The notes below the pieces were generated by a model. That model made no database searches. It was not told the DNA's origin and saw only the letters and a list, made by a program, of their open reading frames with translations. Positions 47,680 to 58,982 of a stretch of 64,000 nucleotides of DNA are shown in pieces. Position 1 is the stretch's first letter. Every line of letters begins with the position of its first letter. This DNA comes from Streptomyces barkulensis (GTDB lineage Bacteria; Actinomycetota; Actinomycetes; Streptomycetales; Streptomycetaceae). The stretch covers positions 62,001 through 126,000 of the forward strand of contig NZ_PGSG01000053.1 of assembly GCF_002843305.1 (NCBI RefSeq), given 5' to 3'. A program made the position numbers and the translations under genes.

Positions 47680-48906
47680 TCACTTCCGTCCCATGGTGCC
47701 GCCGCCCACCAGCGCGTACGTCTGGCCGGCGATCTCCAGCTCCTCGTCGGTGGGCACCACGGCCACCGCCACCCGCGCGGTGGGCGGGGACACCAGCCGG
47801 GGCCCGCCGCCGTGCGCGGCGTTCAGCTCCGCGTCCACGGCCAGGCCCAGGCCCTCCAGCCCGTCGACGGCGGCCTGCCGCACCGGCGCGGCGTTCTCGC
47901 CGACCCCGGCGGTGAAGGCCACCGCGTCCACCCGGCCGAGCACCGCGCAGTAGGCGCCGATGTACTTCTTCAGCCGGTGGACGTAGACGTCGAAGGCCAG
48001 CCTCGCCGACTCCGCGTCCGGCCCCTCGCCCGCCATCCGGCGCAGGACCTCCCGCATGTCGTTGTCCCCGCACAGGCCCAGCAGGCCGCTGCGCTTGTTC
48101 AGCAGGGTGTCGATCTCGTCCACCGACATCCCGGCGACCCGCGCCAGATGGAAGACCACCGCCGGGTCGACATCACCCGAACGGGTGCCCATCACCAGGC
48201 CCTCCAGCGGGGTGAGCCCCATGGAGGTGTCCACGCACCGCCCGCCGCGCACCGCCGAGGCCGACGAGCCGTTGCCCAGGTGCAGCACGATGACGTTCAC
48301 CTCGGACGGATCCCGGCCCAGCAGCTCGGCCGCCTTGCGCGAGACGTACGCGTGCGAGGTGCCGTGGAAGCCGTAGCGGCGCACCCGGTGGGCGTCGGCG
48401 ACGGCGGTGTCGATGGCGTACCGGGCGGCATACTCCGGCATCGTCGTGTGGAACGCGGTGTCGAAGACCGCCACCTGCGGCAGATGCGGCGCCAGCGCCA
48501 TGGCCGTGCGGATGCCCGCCAGGTTGGCCGGGTTGTGCAGCGGCGCGACGGGCACCAGGCGCTCGATCTCGGCCAGCACCGCGTCGTCGATCACGGTCGG
48601 CTCGGTGAAGCGGCGGCCGCCGTGCACCACCCGGTGGCCGATGGCGGCCAGTTCGGGGGAGTCCAGCCCCAGCCCGTCGCTGGCCAGTTCGTCGGCGACG
48701 GCCTTCAGCGCCGCCTGGTGGTCGGGCACCGGCTCCTCGCGCTCGCGCCGCGGGCCGCCGGCCGGGGCGTGGCGCAGGTACGAGGTGCGCTCGCCGATGC
48801 GCTCGACCAGGCCGGCGGCCGGGCGGGAGCCGTCGGCCATGTCCAGGAGCTGGTACTTCACCGACGAGGAACCGGTGTTCAGGACGAGGACGCGGGTGCC
48901 TCTCAC
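47680..48906 (-). CDS. ackA: Acetate kinase
   Basis: 408-aa kinase interconverting acetyl phosphate/ADP and acetate/ATP. The motifs VLNTGSSSVKYQLLD, GHRVVHGG, FHGTSHAYVS and GVGENAAPVR are intact. Start GTG 48906 overlaps the pta stop (GTGA), so the pair is translationally coupled. It lies 53 bases before pyk. Confidence 0.97.
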   Translation of the reverse strand: MRGTRVLVLNTGSSSVKYQLLDMADGSRPAAGLVERIGERTSYLRHAPAGGPRREREEPVPDHQAALKAVADELASDGLGLDSPELAAIGHRVVHGGRRFTEPTVIDDAVLAEIERLVPVAPLHNPANLAGIRTAMALAPHLPQVAVFDTAFHTTMPEYAARYAIDTAVADAHRVRRYGFHGTSHAYVSRKAAELLGRDPSEVNVIVLHLGNGSSASAVRGGRCVDTSMGLTPLEGLVMGTRSGDVDPAVVFHLARVAGMSVDEIDTLLNKRSGLLGLCGDNDMREVLRRMAGEGPDAESARLAFDVYVHRLKKYIGAYCAVLGRVDAVAFTAGVGENAAPVRQAAVDGLEGLGLAVDAELNAAHGGGPRLVSPPTARVAVAVVPTDEELEIAGQTYALVGGGTMGRK

Positions 48907-51167
48907 TCGTTCGCAGCCTTCCCCTCGGGGCCGGTCGGTCCGGTGGACCGCGCGGACCCGGTGGATCGGGTGGGTTGGACGGGTTGGACGGGTTGGACGG
49001 GTTCGGTGGGCTCGGTGGGCTCGGTGGGTTCCGCCGGGCCGGCCGCCGCGCCCGCGGCCCGCCGGCTGTGCTGGGCCTGGATCGCGGTGATCGCCACGGT
49101 GGTGACGATGTCCTGCACCAGCGCGCCGCGCGAGAGGTCGTTGACCGGCTTGCGCAGACCCTGCAGGACCGGGCCGACGGCCACCGCGCCGGCCGAGCGC
49201 TGGACGGCCTTGTAGGTGTTGTTGCCGGTGTTCAGGTCCGGGAAGACCAGCACGGTGGCCCGCCCCGCGACCCTCGACTCCGGCAGCTTGGTCGCCGCCA
49301 CCGACGGCTCCACCGCCGCGTCGTACTGGATCGGCCCCTCCACCAGCAGGTCCGGGCGGCGCTCGCGCACCAGTTCCGTCGCCCGCCGCACCTTGTCCAC
49401 GTCCGCGCCGGAGCCGGAGGTGCCGGTGGAGTACGACAGCATCGCGATCCGCGGGTCCACGCCGAACCGGGCGGCGGTGGCGGCGGACTGGACGGCGATG
49501 TCGGCGAGCTGCTCGGCGTCCGGGTCGGGGTTGACCGCGCAGTCGCCGTAGACCAGCACCTTCTCGGCCAGGCACATGAAGAACACCGAGGAGACGATCT
49601 CGGCGTCCGGCTTGGTGCGGATGATCTCGAAGGCCGGCCGCAGCGTCGCCGCCGTCGAGTGGGCCGCGCCCGAGACCATGCCGTCGGCCAGCCCCTCCTG
49701 GACCATCAGGGTGCCGAAGTAGGAGACGTCGGCCACCTGGTCGTAGGCCAGTTCGTGGGTGACGCCCCGGTGGGCGCGCAGCTTCGCGTACAGCTCGGCG
49801 AAGCGCTCGCGCAGCGGCGAGGTGTACGGGTCCACGGCGCGGGCGGAGGCGCCCGTCCCCTCTGGCAGCTCCTCGGGCCCCAGCAGGCCCAGGTCGATGC
49901 CCAGCTCGGCGGCGCGTTTGCGGATCTCGGTCTCGTCGCCCAGCAGCGTCAGATCGCACACCCCCCGGCGCAGCAGCACCTCGGCCGCCCGCAGCACCCG
50001 CTCCTCGGTGCCCTCCGGCAGGACGACGTGGCGGCGGTCGGACCGCGCCCGCTCGATCAGCTCGTGCTCGAACATCATCGGGGTGACCCGGTCGCCGCGG
50101 ACCACCGAGAGCCGCTCGGTGAGCCGGGCGGTGTCCACATGGCCCTCGAAGAGGCCGAGGGCGATCTCGGCCTTGCGCGGATTGGCCGTGGTCAGCCTGC
50201 CCTCCAGGGACATCAGCTCGCCGGCGGTGGAGAACGATCCGCCGGGCACCGACAGCACCGGAGTGCCCGGGGAGAGCCGGGCGGCCAGCGCCATCGTCTC
50301 CTCGCCGGGCTCCTGCCCGACGGTCAGCAGCACCCCGGCGATGGCGGGGGAGCCCGCGGAGTGGGCGGCCAGCGCGCCGACGACCAGGTCGGCGCGGTCG
50401 CCGGGGGTGAGGACCAGGCATCCCTCGGTGAGGGCGGGCAGGAAGGTCGGCAGCGTGGCACCGCCGAAGACGAAGCCGCGCACATCGCGGGCGAGCCCGG
50501 CCGGATCCCCCTGGAGCACCTTCGCCCCCAGCGCCTGGGCGACCTGGACGACGGTCGGCGCGGCCAGCGCGTGGTCCTCGGGCAGGGCGTACACCGGCAC
50601 CGGCAGGTTCCCGTCCAGGCCGACGGCGCCGACCGCCGCGCCGTCCGCGACCCGGTTGGCGATCATCGCGAGGACCTCGCAGCCCAGCGAGGCGTACGCG
50701 TGGTAGGCGTTGCGGATCTCGGCGGTCAGCGAGTCGGTGTCCTGGCCGGTGCCGGCCACCACCGGCAGCACCGGGGCGCCGAACTCGTTGGCCAGCCGGG
50801 CGTTGAGCGCCAGCTCGGCGGGCAGACCGGTGTCGGCGAAGTCGGTGCCCAGGACGAGTACGGCCTCGTAGCCGCGGGCGACGGCGTGGAAACGGTCGAC
50901 CAGCCGGGACACCAGTTCGTCGGTGCCCCGGTCGGCCAGGACGGCCACGGCCTCGTCGTAGCCGAGCCCGACCACGGTCCCGGCGGGCTGGGAGAGCCGG
51001 TAGCGGCTGCGCAGCAGGTCGTAGATGGGGTCGGGGCCGTCGTGGGCGAGCGGGCGGAAGACGCCGACCCGGCCGGTCCGCCGGGACAGGAGTTCCATGA
51101 CTCCCAGCTCCACGACCTGGCGGCCGTCCCCGCGGCCGATACCGGTCACGTACACGCTGCGCGTCAC
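48903..51167 (-). CDS. pta: Phosphate acetyltransferase, long form
   Basis: 754-aa enzyme making acetyl phosphate from acetyl-CoA and phosphate. The N-terminal P-loop-like/BioD-type and DRTGG domains (to about residue 370) precede the catalytic PTA_PTB domain (RRHVVLPEGTEERVL, then YSTGTSGSGADV and FPDLNTGNNTYKAVQRS). GTG 51167 follows GGGAGAG. The C-terminus carries a Pro/Thr repeat tail of about 45 residues (PTEP x4, VQP x3) absent from the family core and encoded by 9-base tandem repeats at 48964-49040. Confidence 0.95.
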   Translation of the reverse strand: MTRSVYVTGIGRGDGRQVVELGVMELLSRRTGRVGVFRPLAHDGPDPIYDLLRSRYRLSQPAGTVVGLGYDEAVAVLADRGTDELVSRLVDRFHAVARGYEAVLVLGTDFADTGLPAELALNARLANEFGAPVLPVVAGTGQDTDSLTAEIRNAYHAYASLGCEVLAMIANRVADGAAVGAVGLDGNLPVPVYALPEDHALAAPTVVQVAQALGAKVLQGDPAGLARDVRGFVFGGATLPTFLPALTEGCLVLTPGDRADLVVGALAAHSAGSPAIAGVLLTVGQEPGEETMALAARLSPGTPVLSVPGGSFSTAGELMSLEGRLTTANPRKAEIALGLFEGHVDTARLTERLSVVRGDRVTPMMFEHELIERARSDRRHVVLPEGTEERVLRAAEVLLRRGVCDLTLLGDETEIRKRAAELGIDLGLLGPEELPEGTGASARAVDPYTSPLRERFAELYAKLRAHRGVTHELAYDQVADVSYFGTLMVQEGLADGMVSGAAHSTAATLRPAFEIIRTKPDAEIVSSVFFMCLAEKVLVYGDCAVNPDPDAEQLADIAVQSAATAARFGVDPRIAMLSYSTGTSGSGADVDKVRRATELVRERRPDLLVEGPIQYDAAVEPSVAATKLPESRVAGRATVLVFPDLNTGNNTYKAVQRSAGAVAVGPVLQGLRKPVNDLSRGALVQDIVTTVAITAIQAQHSRRAAGAAAGPAEPTEPTEPTEPVQPVQPVQPTRSTGSARSTGPTGPEGKAANE
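48964..49040 (-). repeat. 9-base tandem repeats in pta tail
   Basis: Plus-strand units GGGTTGGAC (48970-49000) and GGCTCGGTG/GGTTCGGTG (49000-49030) are repeated three to four times each. They encode the alternating VQP and TEP units of the Pta tail. Confidence 0.85.
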
Positions 51168-51553
51168 GTGTGCTCTCCCTGCTCGTCGCGCCCGGGCCCC
51201 TACCGGCCCTGCTCTTCCCGTCGGGTACCCGGGCACGCCGTGGCGGAAAAGTGCCGGAGGGCCGAACCGGAGGGCCGAAGAGGCCGCGGGGGACCGCGGA
51301 GCTCCGGCGGGAACCCCGCCGGAGGCCGCGAGAACCCGCGGAAACCGGCCGGGACCAGCCGGACCAGCCCTTGGAGGGACCCGCTCGGGCACTTGTTCCT
51401 CTGACTGATCCCGACCCTACCGCCGTGCCCGTCGACGCCGTGTGCCGGTCGTGTCTCGAACGGTATGTGAGACGGAAGGCGGGGATGCGTTCAGGGCGTG
51501 AAACAATCGTGGCGGCGCCCCCGAACCAGCAGCGAGCAGGAGAAGCGATCCCC
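51168..51553. other. Divergent pta/pfkA intergenic region
   Basis: 386 bases without a gene. A 10-base hairpin (51302-51311 with 51315-51324, loop AAC) lies in the middle, and several GGGAACC-type purine-rich segments surround it. Promoters for both genes must lie here, but no convincing -35/-10 pair was found. Confidence 0.5.
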
Positions 51554-52579
51554 ATGCGCATCGGAGTCCTCACCGCAGGCGGCGACTGCCCCGGTCTGAA
51601 CGCCGTGATCCGTTCGGTCGTGCACCGCGCCGTGGTCGACCGGAACGACGAAGTCATCGGCTTCGAAGACGGCTTCAAGGGTCTGCTCGACGGCCGCTAC
51701 CGCGAACTCGACATCGACTCCGTCTCCGGCATCCTCGCCAGGGGCGGCACCATCCTGGGCTCGGCCCGGCTGGAACGCGACCGGCTGCGGGAGGCGTGCC
51801 AGAACTCCGAGGAGCTGCTGGGCAGACTCGGCCTCGACGCGCTCATCCCGATCGGCGGCGAGGGCACCCTCACCGCCGCCCGGATGCTCGCCGACGCCGG
51901 GCTTCCGGTGGTGGGCGTGCCCAAGACGATCGACAACGACATCTCCGCCACCGACCGCACCTTCGGCTTCGACACGGCCGTCACCGTGGCCACCGAGGCC
52001 ATCGACCGGCTGAAGACGACGGCCGAGTCCCACCAGCGGGTGATGGTCGTCGAGGTCATGGGACGCCACGCGGGCTGGATCGCGCTGGAGGCCGGGATGG
52101 CCGGCGGCGCCCACGGCATCTGCGTGCCCGAGCGGCCCTTCCAGATCGACGACCTGTGCAAGATGATCGAGGAGCGCTTCGCGCGCGGCAAGAAGTTCGC
52201 GGTCGTCTGCGTCGCCGAGGGCGCTCGTCCGGCCGAGGGCTCGATGCCCTACGAGAAGGGGCAGATCGACCAGTACGGGCACGAGCGCTTCACCGGCATC
52301 GGCAACCGGCTCGCCATCGAGCTGGAGCACCGCCTGGGCAAGGAGGCCCGCCCGGTCATCCTCGGCCATGTGCAGCGCGGCGGCACCCCCACCGCGTACG
52401 ACCGCGTGCTGGCCACCCGCTTCGGCTGGCACGCCGTGGAGGCCGCGCACCGCGGCGACTTCGGCATGATGACGGCCCTGCGCGGCACCGAGATCGTCAT
52501 GGCGCCGCTGGCGGACGCGGTCACCGAGCTGAAGACGGTGCCGCAGGACCGGATGGACGAGACCGAGGCCGTCTTCTGA
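51554..52579 (+). CDS. pfkA: 6-phosphofructokinase
   Basis: 341-aa enzyme phosphorylating fructose 6-phosphate. N-terminal GVLTAGGDCPGLNAVIR, the phosphoryl-donor loop IGGEGTLTAA, catalytic PKTIDNDIS and the substrate motif VMGRHAGWIA are present. The Gly after Glu in GGEGT is the residue type typical of ATP-dependent rather than PPi-dependent enzymes. ATG 51554 follows AGGAGA near 51538. The open frame upstream to 51170 is non-coding in character. Confidence 0.95.
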   Translation: MRIGVLTAGGDCPGLNAVIRSVVHRAVVDRNDEVIGFEDGFKGLLDGRYRELDIDSVSGILARGGTILGSARLERDRLREACQNSEELLGRLGLDALIPIGGEGTLTAARMLADAGLPVVGVPKTIDNDISATDRTFGFDTAVTVATEAIDRLKTTAESHQRVMVVEVMGRHAGWIALEAGMAGGAHGICVPERPFQIDDLCKMIEERFARGKKFAVVCVAEGARPAEGSMPYEKGQIDQYGHERFTGIGNRLAIELEHRLGKEARPVILGHVQRGGTPTAYDRVLATRFGWHAVEAAHRGDFGMMTALRGTEIVMAPLADAVTELKTVPQDRMDETEAVF

Positions 52580-52670
52580 CCGGTGGGGCCGGGGTGGAAC
52601 CGGGGGACCGGGGGCCGGGGGACCGGAGCCGCTCCCGCCCCGCCGTCCCCGCCGTCCCCGTCGTCCTCGC

Positions 52671-52727
52671 CGCCGCGCCCGTCGCGCGCCCCCTCAGCTC
52701 AGCCGGGGCCGCGCGACGGGCGCGGCG
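52671..52727. terminator. Long hairpin between pfkA and glgB
   Basis: An 18-base arm (52671-52688) pairs exactly with 52710-52727, and the stem continues CCCC/GGGG past one bulged C. It lies between the stops of convergent pfkA and glgB. Confidence 0.88.
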
Positions 52728-52810
52728 CGTGTGGGGCCGGTCCCGGGCCGCCCGGCCCCACCGGTCAGGGCCGCCGCGCCTCCCGTGCGCCCACCGCGGC
52801 GGCGTACGGC

Positions 52811-55567
52811 TCAGGCCGGGACGAGCCAGATCGTCGCCAGCGGCGGCAGTGTCGGGGCGATGCCGGCCGGGCGGCCGTGCACCGGGGCCGCGTCCGCCTT
52901 CAGCGGCCCGGGGTTGCCCACGCCGCTCCCGCCGTACCGCGCCGTGTCGGTGTTGAGGACCTCCCGCCAGGCGGGGAACCCCTCGGGGACGCCGATCGGG
53001 TACTCGTGCCGGACGACGGGGGAGAAGTTGGAGACGGCGATCAGCGGCGAGCCGTCGGCGGCGTACCGCAGGAACGCGAAGACGTTGTCGTCGGCCGCGC
53101 CCCCCTCGATCCAGGAGAAGCCGGCCGGATCGGTGTCCAGCTCCCACAGGGCGGGCGTGGCGGTGTAGACGCGGTTGAGGTCGCGGACCAGATCCCGCAC
53201 CCCCTGGTGGTCGCCGGCGGCCGAGTACGCCGGGTCCAGCAGCCACCAGTCCGGCCCGTGCGCTTCCGACCACTCCGCGCCCTGGGCGAACTCCTGTCCC
53301 ATGAAGAGCAGTTGCTTGCCCGGGTGGGACCACATGAAGCCCAGGTACGCCCGGTGGTCGGCCCGCTGCTGCCACCAGTCGCCCGGCATCTTCGACACCA
53401 GCGACCGTTTGCCGTGCACCACCTCGTCGTGGGAGATGGGCAGGATGTAGTTCTCCGAGTAGGCGTACACCATCGAGAAGGTCATCTCGTTGTGGTGGTA
53501 CTTGCGGTGGACCGGCTCCCTGACCATGTACTCCAGGGAGTCGTGCATCCACCCCATGTTCCACTTGAAGCCGAAGCCCAGCCCGCCGAAGCCGCCCGGC
53601 CCGGTGTGGTGGGTGGCGCGGGTGACGCCGTCCCAGGCGGTGGACTCCTCGGCGGCGGTGATCACGCCGGGGCAGCGGCGGTAGACGGTGGCGTTCATCT
53701 CCTGCAGGAAGGCCACCGCGTCCAGGTTCTCCCGGCCGCCGTACACGTTGGGGGTCCACTGGCCGGACTCGCGCGAGTAGTCCAGGTAGAGCATCGAGGC
53801 GACGGCGTCCACGCGCAGGCCGTCGATGTGGAACTCCTCGCACCAGTAGACGGCGTTGGCGACCAGGAAGTTGCGCACCTCGGTGCGGCCGAAGTTGAAC
53901 TCCAGCGTCCCCCAGTCCGGGTGCTCGGCGCGGGCCGGGTCGGAGTGCTCGTACAGCGCGGTGCCGTCGAAGCGGGCCAGCGCCCACTCGTCCTTGGGGA
54001 AGTGCGCGGGCACCCAGTCCATCAGCACCCCGATGCCCTCCTGGTGGAGGCGGTCGACCAGGTACCGGAAGTCGTCGGGGGTGCCCATGCGCGCGGTGGG
54101 CGCGTAGAAGCCGGTGACCTGGTAGCCCCAGGAGCCGCCGAAGGGGTGCTCGGCGACGGGCATCAGCTCCACATGGGTGAAGCCCAGGTCCTTCACGTAC
54201 GCCGGAAGCTGCTCGGCCAGTTCGCGGTAGGTCAGCCCGGGGCGCCAGGAGGGCAGGTGCACCTCGTAGACGGACAGGGGAGCCTGGTGGGGAGCGCGTT
54301 CGGCGCGGCGCGCCAGCCACTCCTCGTCGTGCCAGGTGTACGCCGACTCCTCCACGATCGAGGCGGTCGCCGGCGGGGTCTCGGTGCGGCGGGCCATCGG
54401 GTCGGCGCGCAGGGTGTGGGAGCCGTCCGGGCGGGTGATGTCGAACTTGTACAGCGCGCCCGCGCCGACCCCGGGCAGGAACAGCTCCCACACGCCGCTG
54501 CCGCCCAGTGAGCGCATGGGGGCGGCCGTGGCGTCCCAGCAGTTGAAGTCCCCGGCGACCCGTACCCCCAGGGCGTTGGGCGCCCAGACGGTGAAACGGG
54601 TGCCGGCCACCCCGTCGACGGTCATGGGACGCGCGCCCAGCGCCCGCCACAGCTCCTCGTGGCGGCCCTCGCCGATCAGGTGCAGGTCCAGCTCGCCGAG
54701 CGAGGGCAGGAAGCGGTACGGGTCCTCGGTCTCCAGCTCGTCCTGACCGGGTTCCTCCCCGTAGCGCACCAGCAGCCGGTAGGAGGGCACCGGGGGCTCG
54801 GCGGCCAGCGGGAGCACACCGGAGAACAGCCCGTCCCCGTCGTCGTGCAGCTCGGCCCGCACCCCCTCGGCCAGGACGGCGACACGGCGGGCGTAGGGCC
54901 GCAGCGCCCGGAACAGCACCCCGCCGGGCACCCGGTGGGCGCCGAGCACCGTGTGCGGGTCGTGGTGGGAGCCGTGCAGCAGGCGCTGCCGCTCACCGGG
55001 GTCGAGCGCGGCGGCGCGCCCGACGCCCTGCCCCGCCGGGGCGTCGTCGCTCCGGCGCGGTGCGGGCGGGCGGGCGCCGGGCCAGTTGGGGGCGTGGTCC
55101 TTCAGCGGCTCGTCCTGGCGCAGGGCCACGGGCTCGGACGCCGCCGTCTTCCCGGCCGCGACCTTCCTCGCGGCGGTCTTGCCGGCGGATCCGGCCGCGG
55201 TCTTCCCCGCCGGGGCCTTCTTGGCGGTGGCCTTCCCGGTCACCGCCTTCTTCCCGGTCACCGCCTTCTTGGCGGTGGTCTTCCTCGTGGCGGCCTTCTT
55301 CGCCACCGCCTTCTTCGCCACCGCCTTCTTCGCCACGGCCTTCTCGGTCGCGGTCCTCTTGGCGGCCGCCTTCTTCGCGGCGGTCTTCTTCGCCGCGGTC
55401 TTCCCGGCGGCGGCCTTCCCCCCGGCGGGGTCCGCGGCGCCGGCCGGGTCCTTCGGGCCGGCGGCTCCCGGGGAGGCGGCCGGGGCGGCGTCCTCGTCCC
55501 GGCCGCCGGTGCGGACGGGCCGCGGGGAGGTTTCGGAGAACGGTCGGCTGTCGGGACGGGGGGTCAC
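52811..55567 (-). CDS. glgB: 1,4-alpha-glucan branching enzyme with Lys/Ala arm
   Basis: 918-aa GH13 enzyme making alpha-1,6 branches. Residues 50-143 are a Lys/Ala/Thr arm built from AKK repeats, similar in composition to histone H1 tails. The family begins near residue 190: a first beta-sandwich ([19 protein letters not shown]), CBM48 ([20 protein letters not shown]), then the catalytic barrel with nucleophile Asp in [12 protein letters not shown], acid Glu in [10 protein letters not shown] and Asp in [12 protein letters not shown] 55567 follows AGGAGG. Last gene of the leftward glgE-treS-mak-glgB cluster. Confidence 0.95.
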   Translation of the reverse strand: MTPRPDSRPFSETSPRPVRTGGRDEDAAPAASPGAAGPKDPAGAADPAGGKAAAGKTAAKKTAAKKAAAKRTATEKAVAKKAVAKKAVAKKAATRKTTAKKAVTGKKAVTGKATAKKAPAGKTAAGSAGKTAARKVAAGKTAASEPVALRQDEPLKDHAPNWPGARPPAPRRSDDAPAGQGVGRAAALDPGERQRLLHGSHHDPHTVLGAHRVPGGVLFRALRPYARRVAVLAEGVRAELHDDGDGLFSGVLPLAAEPPVPSYRLLVRYGEEPGQDELETEDPYRFLPSLGELDLHLIGEGRHEELWRALGARPMTVDGVAGTRFTVWAPNALGVRVAGDFNCWDATAAPMRSLGGSGVWELFLPGVGAGALYKFDITRPDGSHTLRADPMARRTETPPATASIVEESAYTWHDEEWLARRAERAPHQAPLSVYEVHLPSWRPGLTYRELAEQLPAYVKDLGFTHVELMPVAEHPFGGSWGYQVTGFYAPTARMGTPDDFRYLVDRLHQEGIGVLMDWVPAHFPKDEWALARFDGTALYEHSDPARAEHPDWGTLEFNFGRTEVRNFLVANAVYWCEEFHIDGLRVDAVASMLYLDYSRESGQWTPNVYGGRENLDAVAFLQEMNATVYRRCPGVITAAEESTAWDGVTRATHHTGPGGFGGLGFGFKWNMGWMHDSLEYMVREPVHRKYHHNEMTFSMVYAYSENYILPISHDEVVHGKRSLVSKMPGDWWQQRADHRAYLGFMWSHPGKQLLFMGQEFAQGAEWSEAHGPDWWLLDPAYSAAGDHQGVRDLVRDLNRVYTATPALWELDTDPAGFSWIEGGAADDNVFAFLRYAADGSPLIAVSNFSPVVRHEYPIGVPEGFPAWREVLNTDTARYGGSGVGNPGPLKADAAPVHGRPAGIAPTLPPLATIWLVPA
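55290..55345 (-). repeat. 15-18 base tandem repeats in glgB arm
   Basis: Plus-strand GCCTTCTTCGCCACC units recur about every 15 bases from 55290 to 55345, with related units on either side (55140-55420). They encode AVAKK units of the GlgB N-terminal arm. Confidence 0.8.
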
Positions 55568-55595
55568 GGAAGGGGCCTCCTGTGCACGGAATCGT

Positions 55596-57056
55596 TCAGG
55601 TGTCCGCGAGCCGCTGGACGGCGGACATCGGGATGGCGAGCCAGGCGGGACGGTGCCTGGCCTCGTAGAGCACTTCGTAGACGGCCTTGTCCGTCTCGTA
55701 CGCGCGCAGCAGGACGTCCTCGTCGCGCGGGTCCGAGCCGGAGGCGTCGGCGTAGCCGGAGCAGTAGGCGTCACGATTCTTCTCGGACCACTCGCGGGCC
55801 CACCCGGCCTCGCCGGGGGCGGACCGGGCGTGCTGGCACGCCGCGTAGTCGAAGGAGCGCAGTATCCCCGCGATGTCCCGCACCACCGGCTGGGGGCGGC
55901 GGCGTTCGGCGATGGGACGGGCGGGCTCGCCCTCGAAGTCGATGACCGACCAGCGGCCGTCGTCCCCCGCGCACAGCGCCTGGCCCAGATGGAGGTCGCC
56001 GTGGATGCGCTGGGCGGACCAGGAGCGCCCGCCGCGGCCGAGTCCGGCGACGGCGTCGAAGACGGTGTGCAGCTTCCCCCGGTAGGGGCGCAGGGCGGGT
56101 ACGGCGGCGGCCGCGGCCTCCAGCCGCTCGTTCATGCCGGAGGCGATGAACTCGAGCTGGCGGCGGCCCAGCGCCGTCACCGGCAGCGCCTGCGCCAGCG
56201 TGGTGTGCACCTCGGCGATCGCCTGGCCCAGCGCACGCGCGGAGCCGGAGAAGTCGCCGTGCGACGCCAGCGAACCCAGCGCGAGCTGCCAGCCGTCGCT
56301 GGTGCCGGGCAGGAAGGGCTGGAGCACACCCAGCGTCATCGGCTCGCCCGCCTCACCGCCCTCGCCGGGGCGTTCGCCGGTGCGCGCCTCGAACCAGGCG
56401 GCCGGCGCGGGCACCCGGTCCGACCCGGCCCGCGCCAGGGCCAGCGGCAGCTCCAGATCGGGGTTGACGCCGGGGCTGACCCGGCGGAACAGCTTGAGGA
56501 TGTGGCTGTCGCCGTAGACCACCGAGGAGTTCGACTGTTCCACGCTCAGCGGCCTGGGCGGCAGCCCCTGCGGGATCGTGGTGCCGCGCTCCCGCTGGAA
56601 GAGCAGCGGTCCCAGCCGGCCGGGGGAGCGCAGCCGCTCCAGCAGCACGGCGGCCAGCCGGGGATCGTGCAGGGCCTCGTACACCGTGCGGCCGGCCAGC
56701 GGCCCGTCGGCGGGGTGCCCGATCAGGGACCCGGCCAGCGGCGGCGGCAGGGCGTCGCGCACGCCCAGCAGCAACTGGTAGCAGTCGGCGGGAACCGGAT
56801 GGGTCTGCTCCGGCCCGCCGGGCTGGCGGGCCCGCACCAGCAGGTGCAGCAGACCCGGCGCGGCGCCGCTCGCGCACGGCAGCAGCTCGGTGGCGGCGAC
56901 GAGGGCGAATCCGCTGACGGGCCGCCCCTTTCCGGCGAACCAGCGTTGCCGCGGAAGCCATTCGGTGAGCAGTGGCGTGAGCGAACGCAGCAGCGCCGCG
57001 CCCTCCGGCTCGCGCGTGGCGACGACGGCGGCGCGCGGCGAGGAGCTGTCCGACAT
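55596..57056 (-). CDS. mak: Maltokinase
   Basis: 486-aa kinase (Pep2/Mak) phosphorylating maltose to maltose 1-phosphate, the GlgE substrate. The N-terminal cap contains [14 protein letters not shown], and the kinase-like catalytic motif is [12 protein letters not shown] with the metal-binding [14 protein letters not shown] 57056 follows GAAAGGA; the open frame to 57266 has no family character. It lies between treS and glgB on the same strand, 28 bases before the glgB start. Confidence 0.95.
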   Translation of the reverse strand: MSDSSSPRAAVVATREPEGAALLRSLTPLLTEWLPRQRWFAGKGRPVSGFALVAATELLPCASGAAPGLLHLLVRARQPGGPEQTHPVPADCYQLLLGVRDALPPPLAGSLIGHPADGPLAGRTVYEALHDPRLAAVLLERLRSPGRLGPLLFQRERGTTIPQGLPPRPLSVEQSNSSVVYGDSHILKLFRRVSPGVNPDLELPLALARAGSDRVPAPAAWFEARTGERPGEGGEAGEPMTLGVLQPFLPGTSDGWQLALGSLASHGDFSGSARALGQAIAEVHTTLAQALPVTALGRRQLEFIASGMNERLEAAAAAVPALRPYRGKLHTVFDAVAGLGRGGRSWSAQRIHGDLHLGQALCAGDDGRWSVIDFEGEPARPIAERRRPQPVVRDIAGILRSFDYAACQHARSAPGEAGWAREWSEKNRDAYCSGYADASGSDPRDEDVLLRAYETDKAVYEVLYEARHRPAWLAIPMSAVQRLADT

Positions 57057-57284
57057 GGCGTCCTTTCCCCGGGCACACGAAAGGTACGGCAGAGTGTCCC
57101 GGATTGCGGCTGTGGCTGTCCGGCGGTGCGGGACGTGTCGGGGAGTACCCACCAAGCGGGCTAGCGAACTGCTTCGAGCGGTGCGATCGGTGGTGGGAGG
57201 AATACTGCCCGCGGCGGCCCGGGCCCAATCCGTGTCCGGACTCGTTCCCGGGCCGCCGCCGTCCATGCCTGCCCTACTTCCGCC

Positions 57285-58968
<1,684 letters not shown>

Positions 58969-58982
<14 letters not shown>

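Noticed and set aside
48909..51678. N-terminal extension of the acetate kinase frame through pta
   Set aside because: Acetate kinase begins at GTG 48906 by family homology; the upstream part is an out-of-frame reading of pta.
55140..55420. Possible intergenic repeat array
   Set aside because: The repeats lie in the glgB frame and encode its Lys/Ala arm; GTG 55567 with AGGAGG supports translation.
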